From NCBI RefSeq assembly GCF_023276375.1, contig NZ_JALLPK010000004.1:310001-374000 (forward strand): a DNA stretch of 64,000 nt, in the 5' to 3' direction. Numbering within the stretch: the stretch's first letter is position 1; the number at the start of each line of letters is the position of its first letter. The position numbers were made by a program, and so were the translations under genes. Below, piece by piece: positions 42,487 to 52,668 of the stretch. A model generated the notes under the pieces. It saw only the letters and a list, made by a program, of their open reading frames with translations. It searched no databases and was not told the origin of the DNA. This DNA is from Halocatena marina. GTDB taxonomy: Archaea > Halobacteriota > Halobacteria > Halobacteriales > Haloarculaceae.

Positions 42487-44352
42487 ATGTCAGATGGTAA
42501 CAATCAAGGTGGTCCCAATGAGCCTGCGGTCATTTCGTCGGTCAGACGCCGACGAATGCTCAAAATTCTCGGTCTCAGCAGTACGTTCGGTCTCGCTGGC
42601 TGTATGGGTGGTGGCGACAATGCTGGCGACAGCGAAAACAGTAATTCCTCCACTAGCGGCGCCCCCTCGGTCGGCGGAAAGTACACAACAATCGCAACTT
42701 CCGGCCCACAGACGCTAAATCCGCTGTACAATACCGAAGCCGGAGCTGGGGATCTCATCAGCTACACGCTCGATCTGGGCTATACGTTCAAGCCAAAGAC
42801 AAAGTTCTTTCCACAGGTTTACGATATGTCGAGCGACGACTCGCAGGTATGGGTGGTGAACGTCCGCGAAGGTCTCAAGTTCAGCGGTGACTATGGCAAG
42901 CTCACTGCCGAGGACTTCGTCTACCAGATCACCCAAGTCCATCAGTCCGAGTGGGCTGGGACAGCTGACACGTCGTCGTGGCCGAGTGAGTACAACGTCG
43001 AACAAACGGGCGACTATGAGTTCCAGATCGAACTTCCAAGCCCGAACGAACTATACCCTGAGACTTACGATCCGCTGTTGTACCCGATCCCGAAGGGCCT
43101 GATGCAGCCCTATGTCGAGAAGCAAAACGCCGATGGTCTACGAAAGGACAAGGAGCTACTCGAACTAACGTTCACCGGAAATATGGGTGCGTACACTCTC
43201 GATAGCCGTAATCGTGGGAATTCGCTCACCTTCGTCAGAAACGACAACTACTACCTCAAAAACGTAGACAGCGTGCCTGAACGCTTCAGCAACGCCCCAT
43301 ACTTCGAGACGCTCAACGTATCGATCGTGCCCGAACAGTCGTCCCGGCTCGCCGCGCTCGAGACCGGCGAAACTGACTCGGCGGCGGTCCCACCGAATCG
43401 AGTATCGCGCTTTCGCAACCTTCAGCAGGTCGATGTTATTGAGATTCCACAGCCGTACACCGAGGTCTGCTGCTATAATATGCGTGACAACGGCTGGAAC
43501 GCAGGTCCAGGAAACCTTTTCCGGAAGAAAAAGTTCCGACAGGGTCTTGGATGTGCGGTCAACAAAAAACGCCTTGCTAAAGGCGTCTTCCGCAACTTCG
43601 CGAATCCCGTCTACACGTGGCAGCCCAGTTGGTCGCGGTGGTACCCAGAGGACGACAGCTCTATTAAGCAGTACGGGACGGGGGACCTGTACGGCAAGCA
43701 GGCGACCCGAAGCCGTATTAAAAAAGCCATTTCGGATACGGACTACGGCTACAGTGGTGATATGTTGCGGACTCCGAGCGGCGAGCCAGTAGAACTTAGT
43801 CTCTATCATATCGCCGGAGATGACACCGATCAAGCGATGGCCGAGTTCATTGCCAAGGAATTCGAGAAAAACGCTGGCATCAACGTCAAGCCCATGGAGA
43901 TTCAGGGCACACAGTTCGACGAAAAGTACTGGCAACAGCAAATTCCCAAAAACCCCGAGCAGTACGAGTGGTCCAATGGGGCGACCAACGCGGGTCCGCG
44001 TGAAGTCACGAGTGCCAACTCGTGGGACATGGAGGTAGTGTTTGGTCTCAATACCTACCCGTTGAATCCGACTACCGCAGATGTGTTCTTCGTCAAGGAT
44101 TCGGCGTACAACCCGTACGGCTACTACCCGTCGTGGGATGCGAAGAAGTTGTTCGATCAGGCTAGCAACGCGACGAGCGTCAAGGAACTCCAGTCTATTA
44201 TGAACAAGATCTTTGTCAAGATCAACGAGGACCAGCCGTTTGGGATGCTTGTCTTCCCCTCGGACACGATCGGGTACGCTGCGGGGATTGAGGGCCCACA
44301 GAAGAATTTCTTCAACGGCTGGGACTCCCAGACGTGGTCCCGTAGCGACTGA
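42487..44352 (+). CDS. Peptide ABC transporter substrate-binding lipoprotein (DppA/OppA family)
   Basis: About 621 residues from the ATG at 42487, chosen because the Tat-lipoprotein signal follows at the normal distance: RRRRMLKILGLSSTFGLAGC with the lipid-attached cysteine. The mature part is a family 5 extracellular solute-binding protein (LRDG-like VREGLKFSGDYGKLTAEDFVY, then EYNVEQTGDYEFQIELPSPN). It captures peptides or similar compounds outside the cell and delivers them to the permeases encoded downstream. It is the first gene of a five-gene operon. Confidence 0.92.
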   Translation: MSDGNNQGGPNEPAVISSVRRRRMLKILGLSSTFGLAGCMGGGDNAGDSENSNSSTSGAPSVGGKYTTIATSGPQTLNPLYNTEAGAGDLISYTLDLGYTFKPKTKFFPQVYDMSSDDSQVWVVNVREGLKFSGDYGKLTAEDFVYQITQVHQSEWAGTADTSSWPSEYNVEQTGDYEFQIELPSPNELYPETYDPLLYPIPKGLMQPYVEKQNADGLRKDKELLELTFTGNMGAYTLDSRNRGNSLTFVRNDNYYLKNVDSVPERFSNAPYFETLNVSIVPEQSSRLAALETGETDSAAVPPNRVSRFRNLQQVDVIEIPQPYTEVCCYNMRDNGWNAGPGNLFRKKKFRQGLGCAVNKKRLAKGVFRNFANPVYTWQPSWSRWYPEDDSSIKQYGTGDLYGKQATRSRIKKAISDTDYGYSGDMLRTPSGEPVELSLYHIAGDDTDQAMAEFIAKEFEKNAGINVKPMEIQGTQFDEKYWQQQIPKNPEQYEWSNGATNAGPREVTSANSWDMEVVFGLNTYPLNPTTADVFFVKDSAYNPYGYYPSWDAKKLFDQASNATSVKELQSIMNKIFVKINEDQPFGMLVFPSDTIGYAAGIEGPQKNFFNGWDSQTWSRSD

Positions 44353-44408
44353 TACAATAGCTGACCGCAATATCTGACAGCTTATTTCATGTTCGAAGGT
44401 CCAACAAT

Positions 44409-45413
44409 ATGGAACTAGGAATCAACAATTTGGGAATAGGATGGTATATTACGCGACGAGTCGTGTGGGCGTTCATCGTCACGTTCATTATTGTCTCGGT
44501 AACGTTCGGTCTGTTGGCTGCCGCGCCGAACCCTGAAATATCGCGGGCAGCGACACAGACGGCACTCCAAGGCGGCGATCCGGCGGAGATACAGGAGACA
44601 AAGGAGCGAATACGCCAGCTCCGTGGTCTCGACGCCCCGCTCCACCAGCGATACACCGACTACGTCACCGGCGTGTATACGCTCAACTGGGGGTGGTCGG
44701 AATCCCGGAGTCAACCGGTGACCGAGGCAATCCTCGAGGCATTGTACTACACAGCACAGTACTCGATTCCGTGGACGTTGCTGGTGATACTGATAGGCCC
44801 TGTCGTAGGGCTGTATTCTTCGGCCAACCGGTACAGCTGGAAGGATCACGCGGCAACCGGCTTTGCCTTCTTTGGGTACGCAATCCCGAACTTCTTTTTT
44901 GGAATCATCCTCTTGTTGCTTTTCGGGGTCCAACTCGAGTGGATACCCATTATCTATAATCCAGACGTGCCAGTATTCAGTATTGAAAACGCACGCCAGC
45001 TCGCGATTCCCGTGTTCGTACTGGTGACTGGCTCGATCGGCGGCATTATGCGTATCTCGCGTAACGAATCAACATCATTCATGACTGCGGACTTCGTAAA
45101 GACCGCGAACGCGAAGGGAGTCTCGAAACTCAGAATCTACGGTCGTCATGTCCTTCGTCCGACGATGGTGCCGCTGTCGACGACGATGGTGGGCCAGCTT
45201 CTCGCGCTGTTTATCGGATCGTCGCTACTCGTAGAGATTGTCTTCGGCATTCCAGGGATCGGCCGGCTGAGTTATCGGGCTATCATTGCACAGGATACGA
45301 GCGTCGTATTGGGGTTCACGTTTTTCTTCACTTTCGTCGCTACGATATCGAACCTCATTCAGGACCTCGTCTACACCGTGCTTGACCCGCGGATTGACTT
45401 CGATGATCGATAA
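44409..45413 (+). CDS. Peptide ABC transporter permease (DppB/OppB type)
   Basis: A 334-residue permease with six membrane helices. The first helix and the following periplasmic-type loop (TQTALQGGDPAEIQETKERIRQLRGLDAPLHQRY) are typical of DppB proteins, and the ATPase-coupling EAA loop is near FVKTANAKGVSKLRIYGRHVLRPTMVPL. It forms the translocation pore with the next gene, whose ATG overlaps its stop by one base. Confidence 0.92.
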   Translation: MELGINNLGIGWYITRRVVWAFIVTFIIVSVTFGLLAAAPNPEISRAATQTALQGGDPAEIQETKERIRQLRGLDAPLHQRYTDYVTGVYTLNWGWSESRSQPVTEAILEALYYTAQYSIPWTLLVILIGPVVGLYSSANRYSWKDHAATGFAFFGYAIPNFFFGIILLLLFGVQLEWIPIIYNPDVPVFSIENARQLAIPVFVLVTGSIGGIMRISRNESTSFMTADFVKTANAKGVSKLRIYGRHVLRPTMVPLSTTMVGQLLALFIGSSLLVEIVFGIPGIGRLSYRAIIAQDTSVVLGFTFFFTFVATISNLIQDLVYTVLDPRIDFDDR

Positions 45414-46603
45414 TGTCTACTGACGAACCAACCACACGATTCGACGAGGTGGACTGGGAGGAGATCACTAGCGGACGCGATCGCACTCTGTCCCCCAATC
45501 TCAAGGGTGCGGCCGTCGTCCTCGGTGCGATCTCCGCACTGATCCTGTACGACGTCTTCATCGTGCCAGCCGATGACTCGACGTTTGGGGCGGTCGGCTG
45601 GTACTACGATGTCACCGGCATCGACTGGCTATTCGCCATTTCGATCGTCCTGTTCGGGTTCTACGGCGTCCTACCGTTGTACCAGAACGCCCGGATGACG
45701 CGGTACTACTGGCGAGAATTCAGAAAAAACCGACCCGCGATTGTCAGTCTCGTCTTTCTGGGAATCATCTTTGTCGGTGGGCTCTTCGGGCCGGTGTTCA
45801 TGGCTCCGCCGGAAGTCCAGCTGTATCGACAGTACCAGCCACCGGTTGGATTCGAGATTAGCCAGCAGTACATCGTCAACTGCGCTGGCTCGGTTGTGAA
45901 TGGCGCGTGTCAGGGAACGTGGCAGTATCCGTTCGGAACCACTGGAGACGGACGGGGCGTCTTCACGATGATTGTCTACGGAATGCAGATCACGATGAAG
46001 ATCACGTTTATCGCCACACTCTTAGTCATCACCATTGGTACCGCCGTTGGGACGGTTAGCGCCTACATGGGTGGGCTCGTGGATGAAGTCCTGATGCGGT
46101 ACGTCGACATTCAACAGTCGTTTCCGACGCTCATTCTCTACCTGCTTGTCCTCTATATCTATGGCGGGAATCTGGCCCTGTTCATTCTGTTGTTTGGGTT
46201 TTTCGCGTGGGAAGGCACTGCTCGATACGTGCGGAGCAACGCGCTTGCAAAGACCGAAGAGGAGTATATCAAGGCAGTCCAACTCAGTGGCGCGAGCACA
46301 TATCGGATCATTCGCCGGCATATTATTCCAAACACCGCGAGCAGTATTATTACGGACCTTACACTTCTGATCCCCGTGTTTCTTCTATTTGAGGCCCAAC
46401 TCGCCTTCCTTGGACTCAGCGCTCCGGGCACCCCGTCGTGGGGGAATCTAATTGCCGATGGTAGGGCAGATCTCGCCTCGGCACCGTGGATCACCCTAAT
46501 ACCAGGGACAGTGTTGACATTTACCATCCTCGCGTTCAACTTCCTCGGCGACGCGGTGCTTGACGCGATTGACCCCGAAGCACAGGCGGAGGTGGAACGA
46601 TGA
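45413..46603 (+). CDS. Peptide ABC transporter permease (DppC/OppC type)
   Basis: A 396-residue permease, longer than the usual ~300, with an extra N-terminal part of two hydrophobic segments, as in many haloarchaeal DppC proteins. The conserved core includes FGTTGDGRGVFTMIVYGMQ and the EAA loop YIKAVQLSGASTYRIIRRHIIPN. It pairs with the DppB-type permease and overlaps the next ATPase gene by 4 bases (ATGA). Confidence 0.92.
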   Translation: MSTDEPTTRFDEVDWEEITSGRDRTLSPNLKGAAVVLGAISALILYDVFIVPADDSTFGAVGWYYDVTGIDWLFAISIVLFGFYGVLPLYQNARMTRYYWREFRKNRPAIVSLVFLGIIFVGGLFGPVFMAPPEVQLYRQYQPPVGFEISQQYIVNCAGSVVNGACQGTWQYPFGTTGDGRGVFTMIVYGMQITMKITFIATLLVITIGTAVGTVSAYMGGLVDEVLMRYVDIQQSFPTLILYLLVLYIYGGNLALFILLFGFFAWEGTARYVRSNALAKTEEEYIKAVQLSGASTYRIIRRHIIPNTASSIITDLTLLIPVFLLFEAQLAFLGLSAPGTPSWGNLIADGRADLASAPWITLIPGTVLTFTILAFNFLGDAVLDAIDPEAQAEVER

Positions 46604-47643
46604 ACACAGACACGCCACTCCTTACGGTCGAGGATCTGACGACAACGTTCGAAACCGACGCTGGCCTCCTCATCGCGGTCGACGGCATTGACTTCGAGGT
46701 GCACGAGGGAGAGACAGTTTGTATTGTCGGCGAATCCGGTAGTGGCAAAACGGTGGCGAGCGAGTCCATCACGCAACTGATTCCCTCGCCGCCCGGTTCG
46801 GTCGATGGTACAGTCCAGTTCAAGGGTCGCGATGTTGTGTCGATGAGCGAGTCCGAACTCCGGAAGATACGAGGCCAGCAAATCGCTCATATCTTTCAGA
46901 ATCCACAGGACGCGCTAAATCACTGTTACACTATTGGATGGCAGATCATCGAGGCGGTACAGGTTCATGAGGATATCTCGGATGAAGCGGCCCGCGAACG
47001 CGCGGTTGACCTGTTGACCCGCGTCGGTATTGCCAACGCTGCCGCCCGTCTCGACGACTACCCACACGAATTCTCGGGCGGGCAGAAACAGCGCGTCATG
47101 ATTGCAATGGCACTGATTACGGACCCCGCTCTGCTCATCGCCGACGAGCCGACCACAGCGCTCGACGTGACTGTACAGGCTAAAATCCTCCGACTGCTCA
47201 ACGACCTTCAGGATGAATTCGGGATGGGTGTCTTGTTTGTGACCCATGATCTCGGTGTCGTAGCTGAGATTGCAGATCAGGTTGTCGTAATGTACGCAGG
47301 GAAGGTAATGGAACGCGGTGATGTCTACGAAATTTTCGAAACACCGTCGCATCCGTATACCCGGGCGCTGATTGAATGTCTACCAGGCGGGAATCGCTCC
47401 GGAGACGGGATTGAGGGTACGCTTCCGGACCCGACCAACCCACCCGATGGGTGTCGGTTCGCACCGCGATGTGAGCACGCCGTCGCGAAGTGTACGCACG
47501 GTGGCCAGCCCGCCCTGTTCTCGATTGACGCCGCCGACCACCGCGTCTCGTGTGTCCATTACGGTCATGGCGGCGACCCGTCAGTCGTCACCAGCGAGGA
47601 TGGGGATCAGGCACAGTCCGACGGAGGGGCCGCGGATGACTGA
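46600..47643 (+). CDS. Peptide ABC transporter ATP-binding protein (DppD/OppD type)
   Basis: A 347-residue ATPase. Walker A GESGSGKT, signature FSGGQKQR, Walker B LLIADEPTTALDV and the H-loop histidine in FVTHDLG, then the C-terminal oligopeptide-transporter domain (PPDGCRFAPRCEHAVAKC) whose cysteines can hold an Fe-S cluster in this family. It overlaps the DppF-type gene by 8 bases. Confidence 0.93.
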   Translation: MNTDTPLLTVEDLTTTFETDAGLLIAVDGIDFEVHEGETVCIVGESGSGKTVASESITQLIPSPPGSVDGTVQFKGRDVVSMSESELRKIRGQQIAHIFQNPQDALNHCYTIGWQIIEAVQVHEDISDEAARERAVDLLTRVGIANAAARLDDYPHEFSGGQKQRVMIAMALITDPALLIADEPTTALDVTVQAKILRLLNDLQDEFGMGVLFVTHDLGVVAEIADQVVVMYAGKVMERGDVYEIFETPSHPYTRALIECLPGGNRSGDGIEGTLPDPTNPPDGCRFAPRCEHAVAKCTHGGQPALFSIDAADHRVSCVHYGHGGDPSVVTSEDGDQAQSDGGAADD

Positions 47644-48985
47644 GAACCCGCTGCTCTCGGTGCGGGACTTGAAAAAACACTATCCGATTACAGAAGGACT
47701 TCTTTCACGGCAGGTCGGGGCCGTGCGCGCTGTCGACGGGATTAGCTTCGATATCGAAAAGGGCGAGACACTTGGGTTGGTTGGTGAGTCTGGCTGTGGG
47801 AAGTCGACCGCCGCCGCCTCAATCATGCGACTGGAAGAGCCGACCAGCGGGGAGGTCCTGTTTTATGGCAACGGAGATGACTCGCAAACTGCTGGAAACA
47901 ATACTGCGACCGATGTGACGAAATTTGACGACCATCAGCTCAAGGCGTTCCGGCGGGACGCTCAGATGATCTTTCAAGATCCCTCGTCAAGTTTCGATCC
48001 GCGACAGACCATCGGGGCGTCAATCACTGAACTCCTCGAAATCCACGGTATGGTTGACGGATCACGTCGTCGGGCTATCGCTGAAAATCTGCTTGAAGAC
48101 GTGGATCTCTCACCGGACGACTTCGACCGCTATCCCCACGAATTCTCGGGGGGCCAAAAGCAGCGAATCGCGCTCGCCCGCGCGTTAGTGCTGAATCCCG
48201 ACCTCGTGGTCGCTGACGAGCCGGTGAGTGCGCTTGATGTTTCCATCCGGGCCGAGATTCTCTCGCTGATTAACGATCTCCAAGCAAAGTACGGTCTGTC
48301 GGTGCTGTTCATCAGTCACGACCTCTCGGTCATTCAGGACGTTTGCGACCGAGTTGCAGTGATGTATCTCGGTGAGATCGTGGAGATCACAACGACCGAC
48401 GAGATATTCTCGAACCCCCAACACCCGTACACGGAGGCGTTGCTCTCTGCAATTCCAGCACCGGATCCTCGGAGCACGCAAAAGGGTATCGAGCTGACGG
48501 GGAACGTTCCGAGTCCATCGGACCCGCCGTCCGGATGTCGGTTCCACACCCGGTGTCATCGAGTAATCCAGTCCGATGAGTACGACCTCGAACAATCGAA
48601 CTGGCGAGCGCTGTTGACGTTCCGGGATAGTGTTAGTAACGGCACCGTCGACGCCAAGGAGACAAGACGGGCTCTCAGTAGTAGTTCGGACGAGAACCAT
48701 GAGACCACAGTCTCAGATGCGGAGATAAAGCGCGAACTCAGGGTAGAGTTTGGGCTCCCCAAGAGACTTTCTGATCGGTCGGCCGAGGAGACACTCACTG
48801 AAGCACTCGACCGGCTAGCTGATGGCGACCGCAGCCGAGCGAGTGAATTGCTCTCGACGTTCATCACGCCCTGTGAAGCGTCCAATCCGGAATTGACCGA
48901 CCACGGGGCTGATCATCTGGCTTCGTGTTACCTCACTGAAAACGAAGCCTCACTCCGGAACATTGCGGATCCACACGTGGACTGA
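47636..48985 (+). CDS. Peptide ABC transporter ATP-binding protein (DppF/OppF type), with C-terminal extension
   Basis: I start it at the ATG at 47636 (overlapping the dppD stop), which gives 449 residues. An open frame extends upstream but is non-coding in that part. Walker A GESGCGKST, signature FSGGQKQR, Walker B LVVADEPVSALDV, then the oligopeptide C-terminal domain. About 110 extra residues at the end (AEIKRELRVEFGLPKRLSDRS onward) are not part of the standard family; similar tails occur in haloarchaeal homologues. It is the last gene of the operon. Confidence 0.92.
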   Translation: MTENPLLSVRDLKKHYPITEGLLSRQVGAVRAVDGISFDIEKGETLGLVGESGCGKSTAAASIMRLEEPTSGEVLFYGNGDDSQTAGNNTATDVTKFDDHQLKAFRRDAQMIFQDPSSSFDPRQTIGASITELLEIHGMVDGSRRRAIAENLLEDVDLSPDDFDRYPHEFSGGQKQRIALARALVLNPDLVVADEPVSALDVSIRAEILSLINDLQAKYGLSVLFISHDLSVIQDVCDRVAVMYLGEIVEITTTDEIFSNPQHPYTEALLSAIPAPDPRSTQKGIELTGNVPSPSDPPSGCRFHTRCHRVIQSDEYDLEQSNWRALLTFRDSVSNGTVDAKETRRALSSSSDENHETTVSDAEIKRELRVEFGLPKRLSDRSAEETLTEALDRLADGDRSRASELLSTFITPCEASNPELTDHGADHLASCYLTENEASLRNIADPHVD

Positions 48986-49067
48986 TAGTAACGAGGCAGT
49001 TTATCGACCGACGAGATTCGACACTCAATATCAAAACTGGTTGTCCGAGTCTAAATACGACCGTATC

Positions 49068-49616
49068 CTAGATCAGGATTTGAGTATCACGTGGCCGAAG
49101 ATGAATGCATGTCAGTACACGGCGAGTGAACGAGTCAGTTGACTCCTTTTCGTCGGGAGTCTCGGTCGGTCCGTCATCGATCTCCGAATCATCTTCGTTC
49201 GACGGTTCGTCATCATCAGCTCCGGAGATGGTGATAGATAGCTCGTAGCGATCATCCATGTCATACAATCCGATCCCATCTTCGTAGGGATACACGTGAA
49301 TGAAATACGCCCCACTCGCGTTCGGTCCAAGGAGTCGGGTGTTCACCAGATTAGAACCCACGTCACTCGTCATCACGCTAATTGTTTCGCCTTTGTCGAG
49401 ATCGACCGCGTACGTATCCTGGTCAGAACCACTCACCACCGCCGATATCGTCTTACCCGACTCGATCGAGGTGGCCGTCGCTGGTTGTTCGTTCGGATCG
49501 TACTGATCGGGTCGCTGGGTCTCAACCGTGAGGTCATACTCGGTGATATTCGTCCCCTTCACCCGGACGTAGTAGGTCCCGGACAGTTCGACCACCGTCC
49601 CACCCAATGCCTGCAT
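49068..49616 (-). pseudogene. Truncated PPC-domain surface protein (paralogue of the 29.9-kb gene)
   Basis: The frame encodes one PPC-like domain and the connector closely resembling residues about 150-300 of the PGF-CTERM protein at 29888. Shared phrases include DPNEQP.TATSI and SGSDQDTYAVDLDKGETI. It has no signal peptide, an abrupt start, a short Asp/Thr-rich tail instead of a stalk, and no PGF-CTERM signal. It is truncated at both ends and probably not functional. Confidence 0.75.
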
Positions 49617-49766
49617 GGTAGGACCGATTGTCCGGTCCGAGGGAAATTGTGGTCTCCAGGGATTCGGTGACAGTCGATTGCTTCCGACGCTACTGCCTCG
49701 TTACAGCAGTAGGGCCGTAATGGATACTGATTCGCCGTAGTAGATATCTCCGCGGTAGAGCTTGGG
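49617..49766. other. Short gap between the truncated PPC gene and the exporter permease gene
   Basis: About 150 bases with no gene; probably the remains of the 5' part of the truncated gene. Confidence 0.3.
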
Positions 49767-51482
49767 CTACTGTTGCTCGTATTTCTCGAAGCGACTGATT
49801 GCGTTTCGATAGCAGATTCCTGCCACGAGGAGGCCACCAGCAAAGAGTCCTCCACCAAGACCATAGCGCAGTGTTTCGATATCAATTGCTTGGATATCGG
49901 TCATCAACTGTTCAAACCAACCGACCCCACCCATATCGAGCAGTCCGAGCACGAATACTGGAAGACCACCGAAGATGAACGACAGTGCAGTCCGGGTCAG
50001 TTCAGGATCAAGCAGTAGGCCACCAAGTAATGCGCCGGGAACGACCACACTCAAACTGTGGATTACGATCGTGCTTATCCGTGGGGGGAGTACGTCGTCG
50101 CTCCGACCGATTGAAATCGCATCGAATCGTGGCATCATCATCCCTAGTGCAGGGGCGATTGTCACCGCTACCAGGGTCAAATAAAGAGTGATACCGACCA
50201 GTCCAGCAATTTCCATTGATGAGTAGGGTGAGATCATCCCAGCGAGTGCGGTAAGTACTCCCGCGATTGGAAGACCATAGAGCAGCCCTGGAACCAGCAA
50301 TCCGTGGACGTACTGGCGTGCAGGGATGGTAGCGACCGTCATTGGCAACATCGATCCTTCATCACCGAGTGGATTCATCGCGGTAATCTCACTGAGAATC
50401 CAGGGCAGCCCAATTGCAAGCACCGGTGCCAGGGTAACGTCGAGTACACCATCGCTGTAGGCGATAAATACGGCATCGAAGACGACAACTGCCGGAAGCA
50501 TGAGATACGAGAGCCGGCTTGGATCGCGGATCGAACGCACAATCACCCACTCAGACACCCGGCGAGTCGGCTGAGAGATAAACTCTGGAAATGGGAGTGG
50601 GCCCAGCCGAAATGAACGCTCACTGTGATCCGTCGGTTCATCGTCATCGTCGATGCTGACTGGTTCACTAAACCAGTAACCACTGGTGATTCGTTCGGTT
50701 GCGAACATTCCACTGATGATAATCAGTGCGCTCGTCACCATCGATCCAATAGCCTTCACTGTCGATCCTTCGATCGCTCCTCCTACCCCCAACACGCCAA
50801 CATCGAGAACCCACCCCGTTGGAAACCAGCCCATAACGGACAGATTCATCCCTTCCATCGGGCCTAATATCGCGAACAGATATCCACCCATTACGATCGC
50901 TACGGCTACTCCACCGATGATGGTCTTGTACCGTCGGACGAATTTCACGTGAGTGAGCAACCAGGCGATCGCATACCCAACAGCAGTCCCTGTGATTATA
51001 GTGGTCATCACGAACATCAACGCCGCGATCGGAATAGTGAGAAATTCGCCGGGGGAACCGAAGATAATGAACCCAGCAGCCGTAAGCACGATTATTGGAG
51101 CCGCAAAATACGCAAGTCCTCGCAGCGTTTCGGCGATAATGTGGCCCATAGCAGCCGTTCGTGCAGACACTGTCGTCAACACTAGCTCCTCGGCTTCGAC
51201 GCGGCTCCGTTGGGTGACTAATCGGTTGGTGAAGATGTAGACACCGAATACCCAGAACATTGCTAACTGTCCTCGAGCACCATCTGTGAGTGTCATTCCT
51301 GAAAATCCCTGCAACTCATCAGCAAACGCAACGAGCAATGCAAGTCCTACGACGCCCATGAACACCATTGGTCCAACTGTCATCGCCAATCGTGCTTTGT
51401 CGTCCCACATCCCTGTGAGCGTTCGCTTAAAATCGAACCGACCCATCTGCCAGGCGTGGGTAAGCCAGCCCGACTCAGTCAT
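49767..51482 (-). CDS. ABC-2-type exporter permease
   Basis: A large 571-residue membrane protein with about 12 hydrophobic segments in two halves, joined by a charged cytoplasmic stretch with consecutive aspartates (SIDDDDEPTDHSERSF). The overall form is a fused dimer of two ABC-2 permease halves. It overlaps the ATPase gene by 8 bases and forms an exporter or a maintenance complex with it. The substrate is unknown. Confidence 0.85.
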   Translation of the reverse strand: MTESGWLTHAWQMGRFDFKRTLTGMWDDKARLAMTVGPMVFMGVVGLALLVAFADELQGFSGMTLTDGARGQLAMFWVFGVYIFTNRLVTQRSRVEAEELVLTTVSARTAAMGHIIAETLRGLAYFAAPIIVLTAAGFIIFGSPGEFLTIPIAALMFVMTTIITGTAVGYAIAWLLTHVKFVRRYKTIIGGVAVAIVMGGYLFAILGPMEGMNLSVMGWFPTGWVLDVGVLGVGGAIEGSTVKAIGSMVTSALIIISGMFATERITSGYWFSEPVSIDDDDEPTDHSERSFRLGPLPFPEFISQPTRRVSEWVIVRSIRDPSRLSYLMLPAVVVFDAVFIAYSDGVLDVTLAPVLAIGLPWILSEITAMNPLGDEGSMLPMTVATIPARQYVHGLLVPGLLYGLPIAGVLTALAGMISPYSSMEIAGLVGITLYLTLVAVTIAPALGMMMPRFDAISIGRSDDVLPPRISTIVIHSLSVVVPGALLGGLLLDPELTRTALSFIFGGLPVFVLGLLDMGGVGWFEQLMTDIQAIDIETLRYGLGGGLFAGGLLVAGICYRNAISRFEKYEQQ

Positions 51483-52233
51483 TTGGCTGCACCTCAGCAG
51501 CTGGCTCAGTGTCAGTCAGCTTCAGGAACACGTCTTCGAGTGACTGTTTTTGGCCACTTTCGGCGCGCTGAGTCATGCTGTTGGGCGTGTCTTCGGCGAT
51601 GAGCTCTCCATCGGCGAGAATTCCGACGGTGTCTGCAACGTCTTCGACAACCGGAAGGATGTGCGTGGAGAGAAACACCGTCGTCCCATCGTCTGCTAAC
51701 CCGCGAATCCGCTGGCGAATCGTCTTTGCGGCCCGAGGATCGAGCCCTGAAGTTGGCTCATCGAGAAACACCACTGGTGGTTCGTGTAGGACTGCCTGTA
51801 TATAGGCGACTTTCTGTCGCATTCCCTTCGAATAGCCGTTGATCCGATCGTCAGCATCGTTGAGGAGATCGAAATCGTCCAGAAGCGTTTCGATGCGCTC
51901 TTGTATCGGACCTTCAGGAAGATCACGCAATCCAGCTGCGTAGGTCAACTGCTCGAACGCGGTCGCTTCGTCGTACAACGGTGGTGTTTCTGGAAGATAG
52001 CCGATCTGTGACCGCAGAGCGTCTCGATCGGCAACTGAAACGCCTCCCACGTGCGCACTACCACTACTAGGCGTGAGCAACCCAGTCAACATCCGCATCG
52101 TCGTCGTCTTTCCCGCGCCGTTCGGACCGAGAAATCCATACACGACGCCGGACGGAATCTGGAGAGCCAACGAATCAACTGCGAGGGTATCACCATACCG
52201 CTTGGTGAGGGCGGTGGTTTCAATTGCTGTCAT
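51475..52233 (-). CDS. ABC exporter ATP-binding protein (ABC-2 subfamily, CcmA-like)
   Basis: A 252-residue ATPase. Walker A GPNGAGKTT, signature YSKGMRQKV, Walker B PPVVFLDEPTSGLDPRAA and the H-loop in FLSTHIL are intact. The short single-domain form and the GLDPRAAKTIRQ motif are typical of ABC-2 exporters and NatA-like ATPases. It lies upstream of its permease in the same operon, overlapping by 8 bases. Confidence 0.93.
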   Translation of the reverse strand: MTAIETTALTKRYGDTLAVDSLALQIPSGVVYGFLGPNGAGKTTTMRMLTGLLTPSSGSAHVGGVSVADRDALRSQIGYLPETPPLYDEATAFEQLTYAAGLRDLPEGPIQERIETLLDDFDLLNDADDRINGYSKGMRQKVAYIQAVLHEPPVVFLDEPTSGLDPRAAKTIRQRIRGLADDGTTVFLSTHILPVVEDVADTVGILADGELIAEDTPNSMTQRAESGQKQSLEDVFLKLTDTEPAAEVQPND

Positions 52234-52668
52234 CGCGATTAGAGTAGATTACCACGCCCGACTATTAGAACCTCTGATTTATAATATATCTCTCATACAT
52301 CAGAAATCGACTTAATGGATTCATCATGCATAGCCACCTGCGAAATGTAGATATAAAATATTGATTTCGAGTCTAGGTGCATTTGCAACCAACTTAGCCG
52401 ACCTCAGTAGATAATGTTGCTCCTGATGATCGTGCAAACGCTCCCATTTTCAATCTTGCCAACTTATTCATGTTCCGTACTGCTCTCTGTTCACCAGTTT
52501 CGCCGACTCTCTCGTCTAAAGCCGAAGTCCTTGCTGTCTGTCCAGCACACATCGTGCGGATGAGCGCATCCAGAAGACCCATTCCACAGCGATCTGTCGC
52601 GATGGGACCCGGGCATGAATTGACGGGGGCCAACGCGAGAGTCCCGACGAAGGGGCGCTGTCTGCCGT
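52234..52668. other. Intergenic region, no gene recognised
   Basis: Divergent and downstream gap with only short frames lacking domain signatures. Confidence 0.45.

Noticed and set aside
43165..44370. 401-codon minus-strand open frame antisense to the substrate-binding protein gene
   Set aside because: Shadow frame created by codon bias; the plus strand has a Tat lipobox and family motifs.
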